Source of the DNA: an uncultured Acidobacteriota bacterium
GTDB lineage: Bacteria > Acidobacteriota > Blastocatellia > RBC074
Length of the DNA: 64,000 bases
NCBI GenBank assembly: GCA_902825875.1
Contig: CADECP010000026.1
Coordinates: forward strand, 50,018 to 114,017
Direction of reading: 5' to 3'
Below are positions 8,460 through 17,856 of the stretch, piece by piece; the first letter of the stretch is position 1, and every line of letters begins with the position of its first letter. The position numbers and the translations under genes were made by a program. The notes below the pieces were generated by a model that was given only the letters and a program-made list of their open reading frames with translations, searched no databases and was not told the origin of the DNA.

Positions 8460-9533
8460 ATGCTCCGACCAATAATGCATCATCTGGAAAAACGCCTGCA
8501 CGCGCGCGATATGGATTTGCGCCAAACGCTGCCGTTCGAGTGGGGACTGGAATTTCTGGCCGAAAGCAGCGAACCATTGCAGATAAGTGCAGCCGCAGGA
8601 AGCAACCGGGTCGCTACCGCTCTCCGTACCGCACCGGCGATTGAACCGCTTGAATTCATTCGCCAATACAACGCCAAACACATCGCCAACAGCGAAGCTT
8701 TCTTCGCACCAGCGCCCAGCGAGCCAGACGATTTCAGCTTTGACGGATTCCGGCTGCGGTTCCCCAGCAGCATCACGACGCCTTACGAAAACAACAACAC
8801 GGTCGAAGCGCGCTTCTTTCCAGTCACTGGCAATAAAGCCGTCATAGTCTCTCCGCAATGGAACGGGCAAGCCGATTCGCACATCGCGCTTTGCACAACG
8901 TTGAACCGGTTCGGCATTTCGGCTTTGCGAATGAGCCTGCCGTATCACGACACGCGAATGCCCGACGGATTCACACGAGCCGATTACACAGTCAGCGGCA
9001 ACATTGGCCGCACCATTCAATCAGTCCGGCAAGCAGTTCAAGACATTCGCCGAGCCGCCGATTGGTTGTTCGCTCAGGGTTACAAAGAGGTCGGTTTGAT
9101 CGGAACCAGCATCGGGTCGTGCGTTTCGTGGCTGGCGTTCATTCACGACGACCGATTCACTGGCGGAGTTTTCAACATGGTTTCCAGTTGGTTTGGCGAT
9201 GTGGTTTGGCGGGCGTTGACGACATCGCACATTCGCCGCGCGCTGGAAAGCGAAATGACCGCCGAAGAAATCCGCGAAGCGTGGAAAGTCATCAGCCCGG
9301 CTGCGTATGCTCATCGGCTGAGCAACGTGCGACGACCGGCGCTGTGCATTTCGAACAAATACGATCTGACATTTTTGCCTGACCTGTCGGAAATCTTTCT
9401 GGACGATTGCCGCCGTCACAATGTGCCAGCGGAAATCAAATACTTGCCATGTGGGCATTACACAATTGGTCGAACCCCGTTCAAATACGTTGACGCTTTT
9501 TACATCATCAATTTCTTTCGCCGGTTGTGGTAA
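8460..9533 (+). CDS. Alpha/beta hydrolase family protein
   Basis: A 357-residue protein with an alpha/beta hydrolase catalytic region. The nucleophile elbow is GTSIGS, the acid is probably the Asp of SNKYDLTF and the histidine lies in PCGHYTIG, in the usual order. A long N-terminal part (about 1-110) precedes it, and there is no signal peptide, so it is cytoplasmic or membrane-associated. The segment RMSLPYHDTRMP is typical of a poorly characterised acidobacterial hydrolase group. The substrate is unknown. It starts 22 bases after the aroK-waaF fusion and is probably co-transcribed with it. The ATG follows a T-run without a clear ribosome site, so another start (for example the ATG at 8475) is possible. 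Confidence 0.8.
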   Translation: MLRPIMHHLEKRLHARDMDLRQTLPFEWGLEFLAESSEPLQISAAAGSNRVATALRTAPAIEPLEFIRQYNAKHIANSEAFFAPAPSEPDDFSFDGFRLRFPSSITTPYENNNTVEARFFPVTGNKAVIVSPQWNGQADSHIALCTTLNRFGISALRMSLPYHDTRMPDGFTRADYTVSGNIGRTIQSVRQAVQDIRRAADWLFAQGYKEVGLIGTSIGSCVSWLAFIHDDRFTGGVFNMVSSWFGDVVWRALTTSHIRRALESEMTAEEIREAWKVISPAAYAHRLSNVRRPALCISNKYDLTFLPDLSEIFLDDCRRHNVPAEIKYLPCGHYTIGRTPFKYVDAFYIINFFRRLW

Positions 9534-9590
9534 CTGTCCCAAACCCTCGTTATCCAAATTTCGCAGGCGAAAGAGACTCCCGAACACACC

Positions 9591-10262
9591 ATGAAGATTT
9601 GCCTGCGAACAATTCTGCTGATGCTTTTTATCGCCGGGTTAAGATCGCCAGCGATGGCGCAACGCCGCGACGATCCGCAACGCGATTCGCAACTCTGGCC
9701 GGATGTCATCACGACGATTGAACTCAACGAAAAACTCAATTTGGTACTTTTCGGCACAGCGCGACTGGGCAGAGACGATTCGGCGTTGATAAACAAACAG
9801 CTTGGCATTGGTTTGAATCGAACATTGAGCAAAAATTTGTCCACAGCTTTTCAATATCGCTTCATCAAAAACGAACCGACGCCGAACCGGCTTTCAACCG
9901 AACATCGCCTGCACGTTGACCTGACGCCGCGCGCGCCGCTGAAATTCGGCTTTCAACTTTCCGACCGAAATCGGTTTGAATGGCGCAATATCAACGGCAG
10001 CGTTTCCTGGCGATACCGCAATCGGCTGCAATTCGAGCGCCCGTTCGACATTGGCGAACGCCGGATCACACCTTACGTTTCCGGCGAAACCATGTACGAC
10101 ACACGCCAACATAACTGGACGCGCAACCAGCTTTACATTGGCGCGCGCGTACCTGTCGTCAAACACTTCACCTGGGATGGGTTTTACATGCGGCAATGGG
10201 ATGCTCGTACTCAGCCCGGATTCCTGAACGTCGTGGGGACATTTATTCGACTGGATTTTTGA
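9591..10262 (+). CDS. DUF2490-like outer membrane beta-barrel protein
   Basis: A signal peptide of about 23 residues ending in AMAQ precedes a 200-residue region rich in alternating hydrophobic and polar strands (for example LSTAFQYRFIKNE, LKFGFQLSDRNRFEW, ITPYVSGETMYD). It ends in IRLDF with a C-terminal phenylalanine, the usual signal for outer-membrane barrel insertion. Spacing of Arg/Tyr/Trp matches DUF2490 proteins, which are uncharacterised small barrels. It lies alone between the hydrolase and the YfhO-type gene. Transport or structural role is unknown. Confidence 0.8.
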   Translation: MKICLRTILLMLFIAGLRSPAMAQRRDDPQRDSQLWPDVITTIELNEKLNLVLFGTARLGRDDSALINKQLGIGLNRTLSKNLSTAFQYRFIKNEPTPNRLSTEHRLHVDLTPRAPLKFGFQLSDRNRFEWRNINGSVSWRYRNRLQFERPFDIGERRITPYVSGETMYDTRQHNWTRNQLYIGARVPVVKHFTWDGFYMRQWDARTQPGFLNVVGTFIRLDF

Positions 10263-10291
10263 GTCAGTACCGCGCGCGGCAACAAGCGGGT
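10261..10291 (+). repeat. Second copy of the 31-base palindromic arm
   Basis: The sequence beginning GAGTCAGTACCGCGCGCGGC and ending AACAAGCGGGT repeats the left arm at 2709-2739 with a single base change. It overlaps the stop codon of the DUF2490 gene. It is a solo copy without the inverted partner. Confidence 0.8.
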
Positions 10292-10305
10292 TACAGATAA
10301 ACACG

Positions 10306-13179
10306 ATGAAACTTAACTGGTGGAATCAACACAAAGGCAGCCTGGCTGTCATTGCAGTCATAGTCGCTTTTTTCGTCTGCTTCTTTGGGCCGACGATTTT
10401 CAGCGGGCGCGTGTTTCTGGCCGGCGACCAACTGGTTTACACCTGGCCGCTTCGCACTGTCGTCTGGGAAATGATTCGCCACGGTCAATTGCCGCTATGG
10501 ACTCCGTATGTGTTTTCCGGCTACCCGCTGCTTTCGATGGCGCAGCTTGGTATTGGTTATCCGTTGACGTGGGGTTATTTGTTTCTGCCAGGTCATTGGG
10601 CGGAATCCATTTACATTTTCGCGCCTTATTTGCTGTCGCCGATTTTTACCTATGTGTACTTGCGCGAAGTCGGTCGCAGCCGATTGGCCTCGTTGCTGGG
10701 CGGATTGAGTTTCAGTTACGGCGGTTTGATGCTCAGCGGAATTGGCCTGAACGGAATGCTGCCGAACGCGATGATGTGGACTCCGTTGCTGCTGATTGCC
10801 ATCGAACGCGCGCGAACAAACAACTTTGCCAAATGTGTTTTGCTGGCGACTGGCGCTTATGCAATGTCCGTGCTGACAGGCATTGGGCAAGGTTTTGTTT
10901 ATGCCGGAGCGTTGGCGATTGGTTATGCGTTGTTCGTCGTTTTGTGCTGGCCGAGTTCTGACAATCAAAAACCGAACTGGAAAAGCTTTGCGCGCTGGAA
11001 ACCGTTGGCGGTGATTGTCACTGGAATGTTGCTGGCCGCCGTAGTTGCGGCTTTTCAAATTTTGGAATCGCGCCAGGCTCAACGGCTGAGCGTTCGCGCG
11101 CGCATAAGTTACGAACAATTCAGCGAAGGCGCGTTTCGATTTTCGATGGCGTGGAAATCGTGGCTTGATCCGTTTCATATCTTTGGCGACGTGACAGCGT
11201 ATGTTTCGCCGTTAGTCGTGTTGCTGGCGATCATCGCCGTCGTGACTGCCTGGCGAAAACGCGAACCGCGAGTTTGGTTCTGGCTGTTGGTTGCCGTCGT
11301 TGGTTGGTTGTTGATGATTGGCCCGGCAACGCCGCTGTTCAAGTTGGTGTTCCAACTGCCGGTCATCAATCATTTCAGAGTCCCGTCGCGGCATTCGTTT
11401 GAATGGACTTTTGCCGTCAGCGTGTTGGCGGCTTATGGCTGGGATGTCGTCGGCGCGTGGTTTGCCAGAGTAAAAACCAACTTCGCCAATTACGCTGTTG
11501 CTGTGGTGTTATTGATCGCCAGCTTGTTGATCGGCGCTGCGTGGTACAGGGCAACGGCGGCGATGTTTCCGGTTCCCGACACCAACCTGGAAATTTTGAA
11601 TTTCGATTATCTGCGCTGGAAACTGGCGTTTCTGGTCGTGACTGCGTTGGCGGTCTGGGCAATCTGGCGAATCGGCAATTCGATGCTGCGCGATGCAATG
11701 CTGGCGTTGACGATTGCCGTCGTATGTTTCATCGAACCGTTTTCTTACTTGATGCGGCACACGCCCGCCTACAGTTCGCCGATCAGTCGCTTGAGTTATC
11801 TTTCGCCGACGACCAAAGTCGCTCAGCAATCTCCGCCCGAACAGCACAGAGCTTATTTCCAGTTCACGATGGACGCCGACAACAATTCGCCGCAACCGCG
11901 ACTTGATCCGCCGAACATTTCCGCAGTCGCTGGGTTGCACAGCGTGTCAGGTTTCGAGCCGCTGATGCTGGAACGATACAGCCGCGCGCTGAACAGTTCG
12001 GCGTGGGATACGGTCAATCGAGCGCCGTGGTTGTATGCCGATCAATCGTTGTTTCAGCCGCGTTCGCACGTGCTGGATTTGCTGAACACCACTCACGTGA
12101 TTTCATACTCGGACTTTGTGTATTCGCCCGGCCCGACAGTGGAAAAAGACGGCATTCAATTCCCCGTCAACTCCGATTTCGCCGAACTGCAATTCGATTC
12201 GCCGATGGAGCTTCACACCAAAAACGCCGCCGCCGATACGCTGGCGATTGTCAGCAATCTTTCTCGGTCGAATCACATCGCTGATGGAACCCCTGTGGCT
12301 CGCCTGACGATTCACACCGTCGAGGGCCGAGTCATAGAAGAATTGCTTCGTGCCGGAACCGACACCGCCGAATGGGCGCACGAACGCCCGGAAGTGAAAG
12401 CCACCATCAAACACGGCTTGCCGCCGATTTTCGACAGCCGTCCGGGTGATGCGGAAAACAGTTTTCCGTCGCTGCGATATTTGAAACGAATCAATTTCGG
12501 TGCTCAGCTTCACGTCACGCGCGTCGAAGCCGTCAGTTTAGTAAATGACGCCGACATTGGTTTCTGGCACGCGACGTTGTTCGATTCTTCATCAAAAACA
12601 TCAACTCAGTTGCGCCCCATTGACCCGATTCGTTGGGAACCGGTGTACGATCAAAACGAAGTGCTGGTCGTTCGCAATCACCGCGCTTTGCCGCGAGCCT
12701 GGCTGGCGACCGAAGCTGAAGCCCTGGACGGCACGCAAATCTGGCGACGCATTCGCGGCATTCCCGATCCGAAAACTAAAACCATCACCCCATTCGATCC
12801 TCGCCGAACGGCGCTGATGGAAATCGAACCTGTGAAGTTGCCGAAGCTGGAAGGCGGCGAATTGCCGCCGGAGTCTTATGCCCGCATTGTTCATTACGAA
12901 CCGAATCGTTTGACCATTGAAACCAACGCCGACCGGCAAACCGTATTGGTTGTCAGCGAAATTCATTACCCCGGATGGATAGCGATGCTGGATGGAGCAA
13001 AGACGCCGATTCACCAGACGAACTTCCTGCTGCGCGGCATCGTTGTTCCGGCGGGCAAGCATACGATTGAGATGAATTATCGCGCTCCGCAGGCGCGCAA
13101 TGGCGCGATCATTTCGCTGCTGACGATTGGCTTGGTTGGCTGGATTACTTATCGCGTTCGGCGGTACGGGAAGCGTTAG
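10306..13179 (+). CDS. YfhO family membrane protein
   Basis: A 957-residue polytopic membrane protein. About a dozen hydrophobic segments occupy residues 13-480, with the early periplasmic motif GDQLVYTWPLR that resembles the catalytic loop region of GT-C glycosyltransferases. A soluble region (about 490-920) follows, and one more membrane segment lies near the C terminus (IISLLTIGLVGWITYRV). The layout matches YfhO-type proteins, which glycosylate lipoteichoic acid or other envelope polymers in Firmicutes and are of unknown target in Gram-negatives. It is a single gene with weak ribosome site, directly after a palindromic repeat. Enzyme activity is inferred from family only. Confidence 0.83.
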   Translation: MKLNWWNQHKGSLAVIAVIVAFFVCFFGPTIFSGRVFLAGDQLVYTWPLRTVVWEMIRHGQLPLWTPYVFSGYPLLSMAQLGIGYPLTWGYLFLPGHWAESIYIFAPYLLSPIFTYVYLREVGRSRLASLLGGLSFSYGGLMLSGIGLNGMLPNAMMWTPLLLIAIERARTNNFAKCVLLATGAYAMSVLTGIGQGFVYAGALAIGYALFVVLCWPSSDNQKPNWKSFARWKPLAVIVTGMLLAAVVAAFQILESRQAQRLSVRARISYEQFSEGAFRFSMAWKSWLDPFHIFGDVTAYVSPLVVLLAIIAVVTAWRKREPRVWFWLLVAVVGWLLMIGPATPLFKLVFQLPVINHFRVPSRHSFEWTFAVSVLAAYGWDVVGAWFARVKTNFANYAVAVVLLIASLLIGAAWYRATAAMFPVPDTNLEILNFDYLRWKLAFLVVTALAVWAIWRIGNSMLRDAMLALTIAVVCFIEPFSYLMRHTPAYSSPISRLSYLSPTTKVAQQSPPEQHRAYFQFTMDADNNSPQPRLDPPNISAVAGLHSVSGFEPLMLERYSRALNSSAWDTVNRAPWLYADQSLFQPRSHVLDLLNTTHVISYSDFVYSPGPTVEKDGIQFPVNSDFAELQFDSPMELHTKNAAADTLAIVSNLSRSNHIADGTPVARLTIHTVEGRVIEELLRAGTDTAEWAHERPEVKATIKHGLPPIFDSRPGDAENSFPSLRYLKRINFGAQLHVTRVEAVSLVNDADIGFWHATLFDSSSKTSTQLRPIDPIRWEPVYDQNEVLVVRNHRALPRAWLATEAEALDGTQIWRRIRGIPDPKTKTITPFDPRRTALMEIEPVKLPKLEGGELPPESYARIVHYEPNRLTIETNADRQTVLVVSEIHYPGWIAMLDGAKTPIHQTNFLLRGIVVPAGKHTIEMNYRAPQARNGAIISLLTIGLVGWITYRVRRYGKR

Positions 13180-13259
13180 CGACCTGAGCCTTGCACAAAG
13201 GGCGCTTCCAGAAAACTCAAGTCGCTCACGCTCCTCGTACCACATCGAAAATTTTATTT

Positions 13260-13961
13260 ATGTTTGACGTAATTGCATTCGACGCCGACGACACGCTCTG
13301 GCACAACGAAAACATCTACCGCGACACGCAAAGCCGCGTGGTGGAAATTCTGGCTCAGTATCACGACGCCGAATGGATCGAGCGGCGAATTTACGAAACC
13401 GAAATTCGCAACATCGAACATTACGGCTATGGTTTCAAAGGCTTCACGCTTTCGATGATCGAAACCGCCATCGAATTGACCGAAGGCCGAATCAGCGGAG
13501 CCGAAATCGGCCAGATGATCGAAATCACGCGCGAGATGATGAAATCGCCCATCGTGTTGTTGGACGGCGTTGCGGAAACGCTGGCGCAACTTTCCGCCGA
13601 ACACGAATTGATGCTCATCACCAAAGGCGACCTGTTCGAACAGGAAGCCAAAATCATTCGCTCCGGCCTGGCGGATCATTTCCGCAAAATCGAAGTCGTC
13701 AAAACCAAAACGCCGGAAACCTATTTGAACCTTGCTGCGCGGCACAACTTCGATCCTCAGCGATTGGTGATGATCGGCAATTCGCTGAAGTCGGACATTC
13801 TGCCCGTGTTGGCGATTGGCGGACGTGCTGTTTACATTCCTTATGTGACGACTTGGGCACACGAAATCGTTCCTGAAGAAGAACTGACTGACAAAGACTT
13901 CATACAGCTCTCGCACATCCGGGAAGTGCCGGAATTGATCGAGCGACTGAAAAAGTTTTGA
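13260..13961 (+). CDS. HAD superfamily hydrolase
   Basis: The start at 13260 gives MFDVIAFDADDTLWHN, so the nucleophile motif DADDT sits at the expected position. An upstream in-frame ATG adds 23 unlikely residues. Motif II is LMLITKGD, motif III is the Lys in VVKTKTPETY, and motif IV is MIGNSLKSDILP. A helical cap lies between about residues 15 and 100. It should be a cytoplasmic phosphatase of the phosphoglycolate-phosphatase or nucleotidase type, with substrate unknown. The stop TGA shares its last base with the next ATG, so the nucleotidyltransferase-like cassette is coupled to it. Confidence 0.87.
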   Translation: MFDVIAFDADDTLWHNENIYRDTQSRVVEILAQYHDAEWIERRIYETEIRNIEHYGYGFKGFTLSMIETAIELTEGRISGAEIGQMIEITREMMKSPIVLLDGVAETLAQLSAEHELMLITKGDLFEQEAKIIRSGLADHFRKIEVVKTKTPETYLNLAARHNFDPQRLVMIGNSLKSDILPVLAIGGRAVYIPYVTTWAHEIVPEEELTDKDFIQLSHIREVPELIERLKKF

Positions 13962-14407
13962 TGCCGATACCTGAATTCACACAAACAGGTGATTTGCCTG
14001 AAGGAGTGCATCGCGCGACTTTGCCGGATGTATTGGCGCGTTTTGGCAATGGTTCGCCACAACGACGGGATGTCACGGTTCGTCTTCAACGAATTCACCA
14101 ACTTACATTCGCTACCGGCAAAATTGATCGCTTTATTATTTATGGCAGCTACATCACGGCCAAACCTGAGCCTGACGATGTTGACATCCTTCTGGTGATG
14201 TCGGAAAAATTCGATGTCAATGATTATGTCGGAGAGACGCGCGCGTTGTTTTCACACATAACAGCACACGACCGATTCGGAGCAAGCATCTTCTGGGTAA
14301 ATCAGGGCACAAGTTTTACTAACATCGAAGACTTGATTGCAGGTTGGCAAACCAAACGCGACCTGACACGACGCGGCATTATTGAAGTCACGGAGGAAGT
14401 AGAATGA
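13961..14407 (+). CDS. Nucleotidyltransferase-fold protein (DUF6932-like), possible toxin
   Basis: A 149-residue protein starting MPIPEFTQTGDLPEG, a start I associate with DUF6932-type proteins. The core motif FIIYGSYITAKPEPDDVDIL has the Gly-Ser helix and the Asp-x-Asp of the minimal nucleotidyltransferase fold, as in MNT or AbiEii-type toxin-antitoxin members. The next gene starts four bases before its end, so the two form a tight pair. A role as a self-modifying antitoxin or an NMP-transferring toxin is plausible but unproven. It is coupled to the HAD gene by a one-base overlap. A TTG at 13958 is an alternative start. Confidence 0.72.
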   Translation: MPIPEFTQTGDLPEGVHRATLPDVLARFGNGSPQRRDVTVRLQRIHQLTFATGKIDRFIIYGSYITAKPEPDDVDILLVMSEKFDVNDYVGETRALFSHITAHDRFGASIFWVNQGTSFTNIEDLIAGWQTKRDLTRRGIIEVTEEVE

Positions 14408-14604
14408 TTCAAAACGATCAAGAGTTGCAGGCGCTGCAAGAGCGTATCCTTCTTTTCGAGCGAGTTTTGACTGAAGCACGCAGGAACTATTCGCCACAAA
14501 ATTATCGAGCAATGGCCGAAGGTTATCTTTTTGAGATTGACCGAATGCAAGCTGAAATCCGTTCGTACCTGAGCGATTTGCCTGAGTACGCAGAAGCTGC
14601 ATAA
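14404..14604 (+). CDS. Small helical partner of the nucleotidyltransferase-like protein
   Basis: A 66-residue protein, nearly all predicted helix (IQNDQELQALQERILLFERVL then a YLFEIDRMQAEIRSYL repeat-like second helix). It overlaps the preceding gene by ATGA, which is typical of toxin-antitoxin pairs. There is no DNA-binding motif that I can recognise, so if it is an antitoxin it would act by protein contact. I do not recognise its family with certainty. Confidence 0.7.
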   Translation: MIQNDQELQALQERILLFERVLTEARRNYSPQNYRAMAEGYLFEIDRMQAEIRSYLSDLPEYAEAA

Positions 14605-14647
14605 ATCATCTCCCCTCAGCAGCACTCCATTCAATTTGCGCCTGCTT

Positions 14648-15952
14648 ATGCGACCACAAGATTTGATTGAAAAAAAACGCGACGGCCACGAACTGACGCG
14701 CGACGAAATTGCATTTTTGATTCGCGGTTATACACGCGACGAAATTCCCGATTACCAGATGGCGGCCTGGTTGATGGCCGGTTTTCTGCGCGGCTTGTCC
14801 GAAGCCGAAACCGTGGCGCTGGTTGAAGAGATGCTCTATTCCGGCGATGTGCTAACGCACGATCACGTGCCGCTGCCAAAAGTGGATAAACATTCCACAG
14901 GCGGCGTGGGCGACAAAACCTCCATCGTCATTGCGCCGATTGCAGCGGCTTGCGGAGTCGCGGTGCCGATGATTTCCGGTCGCGCGCTGGCGCACACCGG
15001 AGGCACGCTGGACAAGCTGGAATCCATTCCGGGCTTTCGCACCAACTTGTCGTTGGCGGAATTCAAAGATGTGCTGGCGCGTTGCGGCGTGGCGTTGATC
15101 GGCCAAACCAAAGAAATCGCTCCGGCAGATCGCAAACTGTATGCGCTGCGCGACCTGACGGCGACAGTTCCCTTTCGCCCGTTCATTTGCGCTTCGATCA
15201 TGTCGAAAAAGATGGCCGAAGGAATTGACGGTTTGGTGCTGGACGTGAAAACCGGCAACGGCGCGTTTATGAAAAGCTTCGACGATTCGCGCTTGCTGGC
15301 CGAAGCTCTGGCCGCGATTGGTCGTCGAATGGGAAAAGGAGTGACGGCCTTAATCACAGACATGAATCAGCCGCTTGGCCGTTGGGTTGGCAACGCTGTC
15401 GAAACATTTGAATCCATCGAAATCCTGCAAGGCAAGCGGCTGGACGAAGATTTTGGCAAGCTCTGTTTGGAACTGGCGGCTCACATGTTGCTGGTTGGTG
15501 GCGTCGAAACCGATTTGGAACTAGCGCGCCAGCGTTCGCTCGAAACCATTCATTCCGGCGCAGCAATGGAAAAACTGCGCGAAGTCATCGCGGCTCAGGA
15601 CGGCGACGCTCGCGTCTGCGACAATCCGAAATTGCTGCCGCAAGCCACTCATCAACAGACGATCAAAGCCGCTCGCAGCGGGTTTGTCGCCGGAATCGAA
15701 ACTGACGAAATTGGCCGCATCGTCATGGATTGGGGAGGCGGACGCCGCCGGTTGGAAGACAAAATTGATTACGCCGTCGCGCTGCACATTCACGCCAAGC
15801 TCGGCGATGAAGTGAAAGCCGGCGATGCGCTGGTCACAGCACATTTCAACGACGAATCAAAACTTGCGGAAATGCAGGCAAGAATTTTGGCCGCGTACCG
15901 AATCGAAGAAGCTCAATCGCAGCCAGAACCTTTGGTCAAAGCCATTGTGTAA
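14648..15952 (+). CDS. pdp: Pyrimidine-nucleoside (thymidine) phosphorylase
   Basis: A 434-residue enzyme from the ATG at 14648, where MRPQDLIEKKRDG fits the family start. An ATG at 14636 is four residues earlier. It cleaves thymidine or uridine with phosphate to give the free base and (deoxy)ribose-1-phosphate, in cytoplasmic nucleoside salvage. The signature HSTGGVGDKTSI for phosphate binding, the RALAHTGGTLDKLESI segment and the KMAEGIDGLVLDVKTGNGAFM region are intact, and the C-terminal alpha/beta domain is complete. The exact split between DeoA and Pdp cannot be made from sequence by eye. The length is closer to Pdp. No deoC or cdd is adjacent. Confidence 0.92.
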   Translation: MRPQDLIEKKRDGHELTRDEIAFLIRGYTRDEIPDYQMAAWLMAGFLRGLSEAETVALVEEMLYSGDVLTHDHVPLPKVDKHSTGGVGDKTSIVIAPIAAACGVAVPMISGRALAHTGGTLDKLESIPGFRTNLSLAEFKDVLARCGVALIGQTKEIAPADRKLYALRDLTATVPFRPFICASIMSKKMAEGIDGLVLDVKTGNGAFMKSFDDSRLLAEALAAIGRRMGKGVTALITDMNQPLGRWVGNAVETFESIEILQGKRLDEDFGKLCLELAAHMLLVGGVETDLELARQRSLETIHSGAAMEKLREVIAAQDGDARVCDNPKLLPQATHQQTIKAARSGFVAGIETDEIGRIVMDWGGGRRRLEDKIDYAVALHIHAKLGDEVKAGDALVTAHFNDESKLAEMQARILAAYRIEEAQSQPEPLVKAIV

Positions 15953-15970
15953 ACCTCTCGCTACTTCTCC

Positions 15971-16738
15971 TCACTTCGCCGTCCAGCCGCCATCCGCAGC
16001 CAGCGCCTGGCCTGTGATGTAACTGGCTTCGTCCGAACAGAGCCACAACACCACGCGAGCGATTTCGACCGAATCGGCCACGCGCTGCATCGGCACGATG
16101 CCGGAAATGAATTCGTGCAGGTCAGGGTAGGCTTCCAGCGCACCGTCCACGATTTCCGAATGCGTCCAACCGGGACAAACCGCGTTGATGCGAATTCCTT
16201 TGGTCGCGTATTCGTGTGCGGCGGTTTTGGTCAACGCCACAACTCCGTGTTTGCTGACGGCATAAGGCGCGTGGCCGACCGTACTCGACCGCAAGCCGTA
16301 CACCGACGAATTGTTGACGATCGTTCCGCCGCCCTGTTTCAACATCTGAACGATCTCGTGCTTCATGCAGAGAAAGACGCCTTTCAGATTGGTGTTCATC
16401 ACGGTGTCCCAATTTTCTTCGGTGTGATCGGCGGTGGCGGTAAAAACGTCACCGGCAATTCCGGCGTTGTTGAACGCGCAATCCAGCCGCCCGTAAGCTG
16501 CCACCGTTTGTTCGATCAGCGCAATGATCGAACTCTGCTGCGCTACGTCTGCCTGAACAAAAATGGCTTCGCCGCCTTCGCTTTTGATCTGATTTACAAC
16601 TTGCTGACTTTCTTCAGCGCGCCGAGCCGCCAAAACGACTTTCGCGCCCGCGCGGGCAAATTCAATAGCGGTGACTTTGCCAATACCTGAACTCGCGCCG
16701 GTGACGAGCGCAACTTTGCCTGCGAATCTTTTTTCCAT
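15971..16738 (-). CDS. SDR family oxidoreductase
   Basis: A 255-residue classical short-chain dehydrogenase. It has the cofactor motif TGASSGIG, an Arg pair after strand 2 (ARRAEE) pointing to NADP(H), the NNAG motif, catalytic Ser in NNSSVYG, and Tyr and Lys in YAVSK. It ends with a GQALAADGGWTAK C terminus, usual for glucose-1-dehydrogenase-like members. The substrate cannot be deduced. It is transcribed towards the convergent pyrimidine phosphorylase, with only 18 bases between the two stops and no obvious terminator. Confidence 0.9.
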   Translation of the reverse strand: MEKRFAGKVALVTGASSGIGKVTAIEFARAGAKVVLAARRAEESQQVVNQIKSEGGEAIFVQADVAQQSSIIALIEQTVAAYGRLDCAFNNAGIAGDVFTATADHTEENWDTVMNTNLKGVFLCMKHEIVQMLKQGGGTIVNNSSVYGLRSSTVGHAPYAVSKHGVVALTKTAAHEYATKGIRINAVCPGWTHSEIVDGALEAYPDLHEFISGIVPMQRVADSVEIARVVLWLCSDEASYITGQALAADGGWTAK

Positions 16739-17197
16739 AAAGCGTCCTTTCCTGACGGTTGAGGATTCTGCGGTACAGACTGGGCAGATCAGTTTTTGGA
16801 TTTACGCGGTAGCGGAATCTACCACGCAGCCTTCTACGAGCGGTTTTGCTTACACGGATTCCTCTAAATTCAGCTATCACTCTCTGGTCAGATAGTCGTG
16901 TTCACCCGGTTCTATCCGGTCAGATAGCTTTTCAGCGATTGACGACTGGCGTCGTTGTTTTCTGCCGGCGAAGAATTTTCAACTAACTGCAAGGCAAACT
17001 TGCATTTAAGCTCAGCCAAAAGCTTTGACGGCGACGGCTCCATTCAATGGCACGGCGATTGAGATATGTGTTTGCGTGAAAGCGAAGAGGAAGCAAGGAC
17101 GCATCGGAAACGCCCGATGATTGTTCGCAAAAAGAGAGAGGCAACTTCGCGGCTGACGAAACGCCGTCGCCGCACCAGAAACCAAATAGGAGAAAAT
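16739..17197. other. Gap without a recognisable gene
   Basis: This 459-base stretch separates two divergent genes. It has a small palindrome GCGGTAGC..GCTACCGC-like (GCGGTAGCGGAATCTACCACGC, imperfect) near 16807 and a direct repeat GGTCAGATAG at about 16886 and 16918. It must hold the promoters of the SDR gene and of the small secreted protein. No convincing reading frame or RNA gene is seen. Confidence 0.45.
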
Positions 17198-17638
17198 ATG
17201 AAAAAGCAGATCACCACAACCATCGCCACATTGAGTTTGTTCATCGTCCTGGCCGCCATCGGATTTGCGGGTTTGGGAACCAAAATGACCGCAGACATTC
17301 CGTTTGATTTCGCCGTCAATGGCAAAACCCTTGCCGCAGGCAAATACGACGTGACCAACGGAGCCGCGCCCAATTCGGTGATTATCCGCAATCAGGATAC
17401 CGGCTCTGCCGCCGTCGTCATTGTCCGCAAGCAAGACGCCAAACAGATGGGCCAAGCCCGGTTGACGTTCCACCGCCACAGTAACAAGTATTTTTTGGAC
17501 AGCGTGAACGATGGCCAACACATTTCAGAACTGCTCAAGAGCAGTGCCGAACGCAAAGCCGCTCGCGGTTCAGACAATCTGGCAAACAATGAAATCAAAC
17601 CGGAAATCGTCTCAATCAACGCGACTGTCGGCCAATAA
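17198..17638 (+). CDS. Small secreted acidobacterial protein of unknown function
   Basis: The start ATG at 17198 follows a TAGGAGA site, and an upstream in-frame ATG would only add a basic run. A signal peptide (about 1-25) precedes a beta-rich domain starting KMTADIPFDFAVNGKTLAAG, a motif I recognise from many paralogous secreted proteins of Acidobacteriota, where a GKY turn is also conserved. The function is unknown, and it contains no cysteines in the mature part. A strong terminator follows. Its presence supports the taxonomic assignment. Confidence 0.85.
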   Translation: MKKQITTTIATLSLFIVLAAIGFAGLGTKMTADIPFDFAVNGKTLAAGKYDVTNGAAPNSVIIRNQDTGSAAVVIVRKQDAKQMGQARLTFHRHSNKYFLDSVNDGQHISELLKSSAERKAARGSDNLANNEIKPEIVSINATVGQ

Positions 17639-17689
17639 CGTTTCGTCCACAATCAGCGCAGCCAGGTTGAAATAATAACTTCAACTCAA

Positions 17690-17743
17690 GTGGCCAAATC
17701 GAAATCATCAATTGATGGTTTCGATTTGGCCACATGCTTTTTT
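17690..17743 (+). terminator. Strong rho-independent terminator
   Basis: A perfect 15-base stem, GTGGCCAAATCGAAA with its complement ending at 17733, extends through an inner ATCAATTGAT. Shortly after it comes a run of six T residues. It ends the small secreted protein gene before feoB. Confidence 0.85.
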
Positions 17744-17856
17744 CCAACCAACATGCCTGTCTTTTGAATTCTGACATCTCTTTTCAATATAGCCATAACC
17801 TGTACAATAGCGATTCGCTCGACTAAACGAACGTTTGAAAAAAGTCTGGCTGCCCT

